In this document: positions 30,850 to 38,352 of the stretch, one piece after another
Layout of the letters: every line of letters starts with the position of its first letter
Numbering within the stretch: position 1 is the first letter of the stretch
NCBI GenBank assembly: GCA_037127315.1
Contig: JBBBDQ010001689.1
Coordinates: 406,501-470,500 of the forward strand
Length of the DNA: 64,000 nt
Reading direction: 5' to 3'
Source of the DNA: Ascarosepion bandense
Lineage: Eukaryota; Mollusca; Cephalopoda; Sepiida; Sepiidae
Position numbers and translations under genes: made by a program
Notes under the pieces: generated by a model
What the model was told of the DNA's origin: nothing
Seen by the model: the letters and a program-made list of their open reading frames with translations, nothing else
Database searches by the model: none

Positions 30850-31040
30850 TCCCCACCCTCTAGCTATGAGTCAAATAACAGGACAGATTGAGTTCTATAG
30901 CCTTGGCAGGCAACCAGTCTAACCACAGAAAGTAATGGCAACCTACTGCAGGATAATCTTCTGCCCAGTCAGTCATATCTCTTTTGAGACATGATCGCCT
31001 AAACGTGTATCATGTATGGCACTTAACTGACTGACTGATT
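30850..31040 (+). mobile_element. tRNA-headed SINE (copy S6), 5'-truncated
   Basis: Begins within the body (CCCTCTAGCTATGAGTCAAA) and runs to the normal end (GGCACTTAACTGACTGACTG). It is very close to S5 over the shared part. Confidence 0.85.
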
Positions 31041-31134
31041 GTCATGAACTCGGCTTGAATTCGTATTCGGCTCTCTGTCGATTATATAAAACACAACGCA
31101 CAGACAGTAATACTAATACTTTAAAATGTTTTAA

Positions 31135-31300
31135 ATATTTCTCTTAATATTGTCCTAAATTCGTTGCTATATTCCGAACGTTTCGGTCGTTGTACACACG
31201 GACTATCTTCAGGTGATTGGAATTTCAACCCGAACCATTTGTTTCGTCCAACGGTGCAGATTGTTCTTGTTTCACGTGCTATGTGTCATGCTACTTTCAA
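31135..31300 (-). repeat. Repeat family Y, copy 3 left
   Basis: Minus strand: CACCTGAAGATAGTCCG, CGACCGAAACGTTCGG and AGGACAATATTAAGAG. It is complementary to 31990-32140. Heads face inward and tails outward, as in the other two Y pairs. Confidence 0.6.
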
Positions 31301-31309
31301 TAACATAGC

Positions 31310-31445
31310 ATTCACTGCCATATTTTAAGGACAAAGATCACATAAATATCCAGTGCTGTCCTCTTTGTTTCCAATGAAATTTTCCTGCCTCTTAATACTC
31401 TACTCAGCTTCTGGAATGCATCCTTTGCCATGCCAATATGCCTTT
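31310..31445 (-). pseudogene. RTE-like fragment
   Basis: Minus strand resembles the RTE segment 'AKDAFQKLSRVLRGRKISLETKRTALDIY' (plus-strand clues: CCTTTGCCATGCCAATATGC, TCCTCTTTGTTTCCAATGAA). Short and decayed, lying between the two Y arms. Confidence 0.6.
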
Positions 31446-31449
31446 GAAC

Positions 31450-31830
31450 CTATTTAACTGGGGGGAGAATAAAGAGACACTCTTTTACAAAGTTCTGACA
31501 GATCAATGGGGAAAATGGCTTGTAGTTTCCAATCCCTCAAAAATGAACCCGGTCTAACCCATTCATCACCTTCACAGTTTGGCACTTTCAAAATGAACAG
31601 ATGCAGTCTCTATGTTTTGAACGTCTACAGGGACTCGAGTCTATTCTAGACCTCGAATAGATCCCAAGAGATCTTATGGCAATTAGGACTGCAAATAATT
31701 TTTAAAAAGGTGAAGAAGTAACTGATAATCGTTCCAATATTTTCCCTATCTGTGTCAATCCCTAGATGTTAATGAAGACGAACTGTTGAGAGTTATGACC
31801 ACCTTGATTGGATTCGACGAACGCTCAACG
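31450..31830. other. Unassigned DNA between Y arms
   Basis: No gene or repeat recognised. Confidence 0.35.
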
Positions 31831-31834
31831 CTAA

Positions 31835-32140
31835 ACGATATCCAGTGGATATTGGCTGAATCCAGTGACTTGACCCAAAGAGCTGCGAATTCAATACTTG
31901 GCTACAGCAAAGCTGAACATAAACTTGGAGAGTTGAGTTAAAAAGAGATGATTAAAACATCTGGAAGTAGCATGACACATAGCACGTGGAACAAGAACAA
32001 TCTGCTTCGTTGGGCGAAACAAATGTTTCCGGTTGAAATTTGAATCACCTGAAGGTAGCTCGAGTGTACAACGACCGAAACGTTGGAAATATAGCAACGA
32101 ATTTAGGACAATATTAAGAGCAATGTAAATAGTGTAAATT
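31835..32140 (+). repeat. Repeat family Y, copy 3 right
   Basis: Order: CCAGTGACTTGACCCAAAGA, GAGCTGCGAATTCAATAC, ACCTGAAGGTAGCTCG, CGACCGAAACGTTGG, AGGACAATATTAAG, AATGTAAATAGTGTAAAT. This is the most complete of the three copies. Confidence 0.65.
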
Positions 32141-32283
32141 AATACACAAAGCACAATCACTGAAAACGAATATAACAAGATTCAAATATACTCATAAAAA
32201 AGTCAAATAAAATTTAAAGAAATATGAATTTTACTAAATTTACTGATTATACAGAACAACTAATTGGGAAATTTGAAAAATTA

Positions 32284-32482
32284 TTAAAAGCTGGATAGCT
32301 GGAATTTATTGATATTATTCAACCAAATATCTTTGAAAGAATTCTTCTTGTCGATATGCACATCATTAAATATACTGTTAAATATAAGAGACAATGAATG
32401 TCTATCATGTTCAATCATAAGCCGTTCTAAACGTCGTATTTTGGCTTTAATTTCAGTTGAAAATAAAGACAAAAATTCTCCA
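32284..32482 (-). pseudogene. Penelope-like element, N-terminal ORF fragment
   Basis: The 62-aa minus frame contains FSTEIKAKIRRLERLMIEHDRHSLSLIFNSIF. This type of basic N-terminal stretch ('R+LERL...H...L.F....C') is seen in Penelope-like element proteins. It lies directly after the 32.5-kb terminal-repeat-like motif in the sense direction, as expected where a Penelope-like copy restarts. The same protein segment (HNRHSLSLMFNSICLENYLLPRYTK) is encoded on the opposite strand at 32900-32990. The family call is from sequence memory. Confidence 0.5.
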
Positions 32483-32499
32483 GCATTTGGATAATTTTT

Positions 32500-32556
32500 T
32501 TATTAGTTTGGTTCTAAGCTTTCGGCTCACATGAGCCATCTTCAGAGAGGTTATTA
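32500..32556 (-). ncRNA. Hammerhead-like motif of a Penelope-type terminal repeat (H7)
   Basis: Minus strand: TCT, CTGAAGA, one extra T, stem II GGCTC/GAGCC around ATGT, GAAA, then GCTTAGA. Stem I would be TCT/AGA, stem III the self-complementary AGCT (no loop, as in hammerheads that act as dimers). The extra T after the core departs from the consensus. It lies between Penelope-like C-terminal and N-terminal fragments, the place where such ribozymes are known in Penelope-like elements. Confidence 0.45.
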
Positions 32557-32754
32557 AGACGGTAATGCAATCACCATCACCGACGATTTTATTTTGTGTT
32601 GACATAAAACTCCGCTAGGCAACGGCAATAGTTACCATAAATAACAAACGCAGTTCGCAAATTTGCAATGCGATTCTATGGCGTCACACCGCGTGATAGC
32701 GCGAAATGATAACAGAACCATGTATTCAAATGCAATGTAATGTGTTATGACCGG

Positions 32755-32893
32755 ATTTAAACATGATTTTATTGAGTGTGGGTTGTTTGAATTTAATGTA
32801 CATGGCCTCCAATATCTTAAGGTTCTTTTTACTGTGTATATGAGTAAGGATTATTGTATTGTTGACTAAAATCTGTCTGATATTACCTACATG
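32755..32893 (-). pseudogene. Penelope-like element C-terminus (GIY-YIG endonuclease region)
   Basis: The minus strand reads NNTIILTHIHSKKNLKILEAMYIKFKQPTLNKIMFK. The 'ILEA.YIK...P.LN' pattern resembles the end of a GIY-YIG nuclease domain, the endonuclease of Penelope-like retroelements, with E of ILEA in the position of the catalytic glutamate. The frame closes soon after. An inverted N-terminal piece abuts it at about 32895. Confidence 0.55.
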
Positions 32894-32899
32894 TAAACA

Positions 32900-32990
32900 T
32901 AATAGACATTCATTGTCTCTTATGTTTAACAGTATATGTTTAGAAAATTATTTGCTGCCTCGATACACTAAATCACTAAATCATTAAAAA
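32900..32990 (+). pseudogene. Penelope-like N-terminal fragment, inverted
   Basis: The plus strand reads HNRHSLSLMFNSICLENYLLPRYTKSLNH, matching the frame at 32284-32482 on the other strand at many positions. Penelope-like copies often carry an inverted 5' segment, which would explain this order. Confidence 0.5.
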
Positions 32991-33343
32991 TATATATATA
33001 TAGTTACCACTTCTGCGATGTACGTGTTACTCTTCAACAATGAATTGACTTCTCCCGGTGACTGGCGTGTGTATACACCGTTTATATATAACACGCTAAA
33101 ATTTCCTCTCTATCATTTTATGAGCCTATGGCTTAGGGAGTAGAGACACTGACTGACACTAAATCTGAGCACTAAGCAATCATCAGGTGCATCTAATCAT
33201 CTGACCGTTTCTAGATTTGAACATTTATTTTTGGCTTTCACGTTGTTTAAGGTCGTTTTAAATTATAAAACAATGATGACATCTTTTTATTTATTAAATG
33301 TATAATTTGATTTAGTTTAAACTGAAACTTGAACTGTAAATTG

Positions 33344-33460
33344 GCTTACAGCCATATCACGTTGAATACACCGGTTCTCGCTCGATCACCGAAGTTAAGC
33401 AACGTTGAGCCTGGTCAGTACTTAGATGGATGACCGCTTGGGAATACCTGTAAGCGTTTA
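33344..33460 (+). pseudogene. 5S rRNA-derived promoter module of the SINE
   Basis: It follows the animal 5S pattern end to end: GCTTACAGCCATATCACGTT, CGATCACCGAAGTTAAGCAA (A box), GTCAGTACTTAGATGG, TGACCGCTTGGGAATACC (C box). It ends ..CTGTAAGCGTTTA where a real 5S has GGTGCTGTAGGCTT. There is no T-run terminator, and it runs on into the tRNA head. It is therefore the RNA polymerase III promoter part of a SINE rather than a 5S gene. Confidence 0.85.
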
Positions 33461-33820
33461 GTGACGGATGTGCGTTGTGGTGCAGTGGATATCGGCTCGG
33501 AAAGAGAAATCGGTGAGCCGAGTTCGAATTCCAGTTGAATACCCTGCATTCACTTAAGAACTGGGAAAGGTATAACCCGCCTCTTCCCTCTAGTTATGGG
33601 TTAAATAACGGAGTAGAACTTGGGAACCCTGCCTTTAAAAACAAATCCCAATGAATCTTGATACTCAAAAAGAAAAAATATTACTAGATACAAAACTTAT
33701 ATAAAAACAACAATTTATTGTTGAAAGAAAAAGGTATTACCAACAATGAATAAATAAAGTTTAGTTGGTAGTAAATGACCCGCTGAGGTTGATATGCCAT
33801 AAAAACAAAACAACCAACAA
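33344..33820 (+). mobile_element. Composite 5S rRNA + tRNA SINE (copy 1)
   Basis: Order: a full-length 5S-rRNA-like module (33344-33460), a 10-bp link, the common tRNA head (GTGCGTTGTGGTGCAGTGGA, from 33471) with B box GAGTTCGAATTCCAG, about 100 bp of body shared with the common SINE, then a separate 3' part. The 3' part includes AATGAATCTTGATACTC, AACAATTTATTGTTG, GGTATTACCAACAAT and GACCCGCTGAGGTTGATATG. The copy at 46985-47492 has the same modules in the same order on the other strand. Two independent copies argue against chance adjacency. SINEs with joined 5S and tRNA heads are known in vertebrates (AmnSINE1/DeuSINE group). Confidence 0.85.
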
Positions 33821-33821
33821 T

Positions 33822-34635
33822 AAAGGTCACATTTATGTCTGTCATTTTCTATATAGGCACAATGAAAATGCATGCTATCGCACCCGTCCAGAAGTTACTG
33901 CCGGCTACTCAAACGTCTAAAAGTGTCACCCCGGAAAACAGAGCGAAGCCATTGACTCAGAGTTTCCAAAAGTCGAAACACAAAACCGCATGACCTATAA
34001 CTAATCTACATACACATGGTGTTCAAACGAAACCTATGTGTACATTGAAAAATAGAAGGTAAATTTAATCGACAACCAGTAGATATAACTAACTGAGCAA
34101 CGTTGCTGACAGAAACATATCAGATTCCTTCCACCAGATTCTAAAGGCTCCTAGGTAGAACGACGTTCTCCCCATATGCCTAGTCGACCCTTGTCGCTGA
34201 ACGCAGCAACCATCAGCCCCAGCCGAACCCAGCAACAGCCGCCACCAGCAGCAGTAGCTCATTGCATATGCGACAGTCCTTTTAAGGACTAACCGTTTAT
34301 ATATGCGAATGTCCGTCTAAGGGCTACTCGAATCCAGGAACAACCACCAGCAGGAGCACTAGCAACATTCCTTCTAAGAACTATCAAGCAGAACCTCTAG
34401 CAACCATCATTCCAAGGGCGAACAGGCTAACTCTGCCAGCCTCTGGTCTACCGCTCTGAAACAAAACGATCTTTCGGTTGTCACTGTTCGACTTCACAAT
34501 CATCCTGTACATATTTTTGCCAGATTTGTAAATAAAATTTGGCTTAAATTTACAAATCCTCGTCTTCATTATCCTTAATTCAATCGTAATAGTATAACTG
34601 CTTACGGGGTTAACGGCATCTGCTTAGACGACCAC
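33822..34635. other. Unassigned region, possible solo-LTR-like segment at about 34020-34573
   Basis: GC-richer than its neighbours and with CCAGC/CAGCAGCA-rich sequence. It has a TATA-like GTTTATATATGCG (34288-34300) and an AATAAA at 34532 followed by GGCTTAAATTTACA. This is a promoter-to-poly(A) layout like an LTR. No second LTR, no clear TG..CA ends and no primer-binding site were found, so the call is weak. Confidence 0.3.
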
Positions 34636-34636
34636 G

Positions 34637-35075
34637 CTACATACTTTGTAAGCTAATTGTGACAGATGATGAAAAATAGATACTTTACAACAATGTTCAG
34701 TGAGGAAGATCCTGGAATATATGTGGATATGGCCACCGCAAAAGCAGTTATTCATTCTAAGAAATTCATGCTGTGAATCTGGAAGTTTTCGAAAGGAATA
34801 TTTTTGCAAGGTAACCAGTTAATCGATTCTAATAATGTTGCTCTCAAATGGACAAATTAAAGAGAACACATCAAGAAAACCAACCAGAAATAGCAAAAAG
34901 GAAAGGCGTTGTTTTTTATCGAAATTATACCATACTTCATATTTCTTTGGTGACCAGGCAAAAGTTGTCAAAGCTTAGCTGGCAGGTGTTACTCCAACCG
35001 CCATATTAATCAGACATTGCTACTTTGGATTTTCATTTATTCAGCTCCTTGCAAATAAAAACTCAATGATAAAAA
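34637..35075 (+). pseudogene. mariner transposase C-terminal remnant
   Basis: In shifting frames it reads LIVTDDEK.ILYNNV (first Asp motif 'TxDEKW'), MWIWPPQKQLF-like, QMDKLKRTHQENQPEIAKRKGVVFYRN, LVTRQKLSKLSWQVLLQPPY.SDIATLDFHLFSSLQ. These follow the order of irritans/SETMAR-type mariner transposases ('IVTGDEKWILY', 'LxxLKAAIxxKRPxLxNRKGVIFHHDNARPH', 'TRQKLxxLGWEVLxHPPYSPDLAPSDFHLFRSLQ'). Stops and frameshifts are frequent. No TIRs were found. Confidence 0.72.
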
Positions 35076-35415
35076 ATAAAATTCTGTGGATATAAACACC
35101 TTAACAGTTTTTTTTAAGAAACGACTGAAGTTCTGCTATTATGGAATCTTTAAGTTGAATGAAAAATAGAGAAAGTTTGCATCAGAAAATCTTTCATGTC
35201 TAGTATTCATGATCGATAATGGTTAACAGTATAACCGAAAGTGCTCGGAAAAGCAAAACATTTAGACAATATTTATGTAATTTATATGGAGAAAAGAAAA
35301 ATGTAAAATTAGATAAAATGTAAAATTAGATAAGAAACATCACCAAAATGAATGAAACCTGAATAATAAGAAGATTGCTATCCAAGTACACAATGTATAC
35401 TCTCTGTGTGTGTCT

Positions 35416-35468
<53 letters not shown>

Positions 35469-35800
35469 AAACTTGTCGTTATACTCGTTTCGAAAAGCCT
35501 TCTGGGTACATCGGCGGAAGGAAAGAATGTTACAAAAAAAGAACGAGCTAAACACCCGAACATCAGTCAAAGTACGTAGCCCAAAGAAAAAAACCCGAGA
35601 CGAGTAACCTAAAACCAAAAGTGATGAATACGCAAGTAGAGCAAACTAAGTAGATAACTAACCTAGAGAGCCAACGAACCTAACAAGGTTTCAGCAAATT
35701 GGATCTTCAGGGAAAGAGCCAACTTATATATATATATATATCTATAAAATTTAGCTCTTTCCGGGTTTCAATACTGGGTTAAAAAGCAATCGGAGTCTAA
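35076..35800. other. Unassigned AT-rich DNA with (TA)n at 35418-35462
   Basis: Contains GGGAAAGAGCCAACTTATA (35713-35731) and TTTAGCTCTTTCCGGG (35750-35765), a short inverted pair flanking a TA tract just upstream of the hammerhead. No gene seen. Confidence 0.45.
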
Positions 35801-35844
35801 CCGTACTGATGAGCTGTGATACAGCGAAACAGATCTGTCTGCGG
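35801..35844 (+). ncRNA. Canonical hammerhead ribozyme (H1)
   Basis: Stem I is CCGTA (35801-35805) with TGCGG (35840-35844), including one G-U pair. The core is CTGATGA (35806-35812), the exact consensus. Stem II is GCTGT (35813-35817) with ACAGC (35821-35825), loop GAT. GAAA is at 35826-35829. Stem III is ACA with TGT (35829-35831 with 35836-35838), loop GATC. The cleavage triplet is GTC with C35839 as the cut site. All conserved positions of the hammerhead are met. A (TA)n tract starts a few bases downstream (35851-35882), followed by a MITE. No coding sequence is attached. The fold is seen in sequence; activity is inferred. Confidence 0.85.
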
Positions 35845-35847
35845 ATG

Positions 35848-35883
<36 letters not shown>

Positions 35884-35884
<1 letters not shown>

Positions 35885-36260
35885 TACCGGCCATAATTAT
35901 TAGGCCACCCCTGTTTTTTAAAAAATGATGTAATTCTTCCTATTTTTAGTCTTTATTACCAATTGGATATTTCTAAATGAAAATAGAATGGTTCTTCTGT
36001 TAATAATGCACAATAGCATGTGCATCAAATGAACTGTTCTGGTGTCCAGTTTTCGTGCTCTCTTCCCCATGCTAGTCTCTTCTTATTATTAGTTGGCCGA
36101 AGCAAAGTCTTCTTATCTACCTTGTAAAATTTTACAAAGTAATAATAACAAACGAACCATTCTACTTTCATTTAGAATTATCTACCTGGCAATAAATACT
36201 AAAAAAATATGAAATACATCATTAAAAAAACTGGGGTGGCCAAATAACTATGGCTGGTAG
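35884..36260. mobile_element. MITE with long TIRs, CTACCGGCC family (copy 2)
   Basis: The left end CTACCGGCCATAATTATTAG and right end CCAAATAACTATGGCTGGTAG are inverted repeats. The interior aligns with copy 1 (22167-22549), including AATAGAATGGTTCTTCTGTT and AATAGCATGTGCATCAAATG. It is inserted at the end of a (TA)n tract. Confidence 0.87.
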
Positions 36261-36261
36261 A

Positions 36262-36372
36262 GTATATAATGACACACAGCGCCAGAACCACACACACACA
36301 CATATTTCCACAGATATATGTATGATTGTATTTATGATCACACCGTGTTGATTCTAACGTATAATGCTATAT

Positions 36373-36450
<78 letters not shown>

Positions 36451-36893
36451 GAGAGACAGAGACAGAGAGACAGAGAGACAGAGACAGAGAGTGAGATGAA
36501 TAAATACATGTGTCGGTGTGTGAAAGTATTCTTTACCTGTGCATATGGTTTCCTTCCTAAAGCATAAATTTTTTAAATTGATTTTAAACGGATAAGAATT
36601 TGCAAGAAATACGCATATTTTTTTAGTTAACTTTATAATTTAGTTACTTTCTCCAATATTCTTGCATTAAAAGTAATTCTATAATAAATAGAATTTAAAA
36701 CGTTTTATTCCTTTTTTTTTTTTTTGACACTTTCTCTTTTTGTATTAGGTCTTGGAAAATTCCGATTTCTTATTAAGTTTCTCGGATCAAAATCAAAAGA
36801 GTTTGGAGGATCACAGGTGCGTAAGAGGGAGGGTTTCTGAAAAGGAAGTTTTCGTTTTAATCAATTTTGGCTCTTTGTGTTGCGCAGAGCAGA

Positions 36894-36939
<46 letters not shown>

Positions 36940-36960
36940 TTTGCTCTGTGTGGCTGCGCA

Positions 36961-36994
<34 letters not shown>

Positions 36995-37261
36995 ACATAT
37001 ATGTGTGTGTGTGTTTGTCAATGTGAGTGTGAGTGTGAGTGTGCATATGTGTGTTTCATATATGTATAGGAGGGATATATATATATATATATATATACTT
37101 ATGTATTTATATATATATATATATATATGTGCGTGTGTGCGTGTACGTGTGTGTGTGTAAAAAGTATGTATATATACATATGTTAATCTTATAATCTACC
37201 TATACATGCCCATACAACTTAGTAAGCTCATGCGTAAGTTTTAATGATTATGTAATAAATG

Positions 37262-37300
<39 letters not shown>
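36262..37300. other. Microsatellite-rich DNA, no gene
   Basis: (TA)n/(TG)n compounds lie at 36369-36449, a (GAGACA)-type tract at 36450-36492 and (CA)n at 36960-36988. The (TA)n at 36897-36936 is bracketed by GTTGCGCAGAGCAGATTCAT and its near complement (GAATTTGCTCTG..GCGCAAC, with 7 extra bases). There are more (TA)n runs at 37077-37098 and 37265-37300. Open frames of 61-105 aa are repeat translations. Confidence 0.75.
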
Positions 37301-37302
<2 letters not shown>

Positions 37303-37305
<3 letters not shown>

Positions 37306-37323
37306 TATTTATAAATGGAACGT

Positions 37324-37391
<68 letters not shown>

Positions 37392-37735
37392 TCTCTCTCT
37401 CTCTCTCTCTCTGTGTATCCGTTACTTATAGACTCCGAAATGGCTGAACCGATTTTCTTGAAAATTTACACAGTTGTACTCTAAGCGTCTGCGAGTGTTC
37501 TTAGCGAGGTTTTGTGTCGAGGTACCCCCGATAAATATTGAAAATCGATAATCGAAAAAATCGGGTTATAGAAGGAGTGGTCCGATTTTAATCAAATTTG
37601 ATACACTCGTAAACAAAGACATAAGCAACGATATTCAGAAATTTCAAGTTTGAAGTTCTTACAATAGTGCAGAAAATCGATAATATATATATAAAAGTTT
37701 TCATTAAACCCGAACAACGCCGGGATATACTGCTA

Positions 37736-37736
<1 letters not shown>
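37303..37736 (+). mobile_element. Helitron-like non-autonomous element, 3' end (copy B)
   Basis: It ends with a short hairpin, CCCG (37709-37712) and CGGG (37721-37724), then 8 bases, then CTAG (37733-37736) followed by T. Helitrons end in CTRR with a hairpin about 10 bases before and insert between A and T. The ACCCG..CAACGCCGGG..CTAGT ending is common in animal Helitron families. An internal (TG)n/(CT)n tract (37327-37412) sits between sequences also conserved in copy A (1-235). The 5' end is uncertain. Confidence 0.75.
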
Positions 37737-37737
<1 letters not shown>

Positions 37738-37807
<70 letters not shown>

Positions 37808-38350
37808 GAAAAAGAAGTTGAAAAGGCATCTTAAGTCTTTAAGAATATTTCATTAAAGTAACTTTAAAGTTTTACAGTTATACGAATTCCAAAGTTAAAT
37901 TGTTATGGAGGGATGTGTGGCTATGTCATTGTAAGTCAAGTATTAGAAACGTTTTTCTCTTTTTTTGCAAAAAAATAAATGTGCCAGAGAAAGTTTTCTA
38001 TTTAAAATCTAATTTGGTTACCTGCTTTTATGATTACATGAACAAGCATAGACATTTTTGTGACGAAATTGATCATAAAATATTGTTGTCGAAAATTTGC
38101 AAGTCATAGTTTGGTTAGCGCAACTTATGAAAATGAAGTGTTAATTACTTCATGACAATAAAGTGTTAATTACTTCATGTGTCAGGAATTCCTATTAATT
38201 GGGTATTGCTGGCATATCCCAAAATGTTCAGTGTACCAGGATTTAACATTTATGCATGTCAGCGTGTGCCTGTGTGTGTATAGAATTGTTTTAATATTTC
38301 ATACTCTGTCAGAATTTGTAAAATAATACGTCGTTAAGTAAAAGCGATAA
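37738..38350. other. (TA)n/(TG)n tract and unassigned DNA
   Basis: (TA)n lies at 37738-37771 and (TG)n at 37773-37805. The 69-aa frame at 37900-38109 is not recognised. A small direct repeat AAGTGTTAATTACTTCATG occurs twice (38138-38181). The segment 38254-38325 is repeated in inverted orientation at 41632-41705. Confidence 0.5.
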
Positions 38351-38352
38351 TA

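Noticed and set aside
33344..33460. Functional 5S rRNA gene
   Set aside because: The 3' end is mutated, there is no T-run terminator, and it is fused to a tRNA-SINE head. The same fusion exists at 47 kb.
34020..34573. LTR retrotransposon
   Set aside because: Only a TATA-like box and AATAAA are visible. No second LTR, primer-binding site, gag or pol was found, so it is noted as a weak solo-LTR possibility.
37900..38109. 69-aa open frame as a small host gene
   Set aside because: No recognisable domain, and it lies between microsatellites and a transposon without supporting signals.
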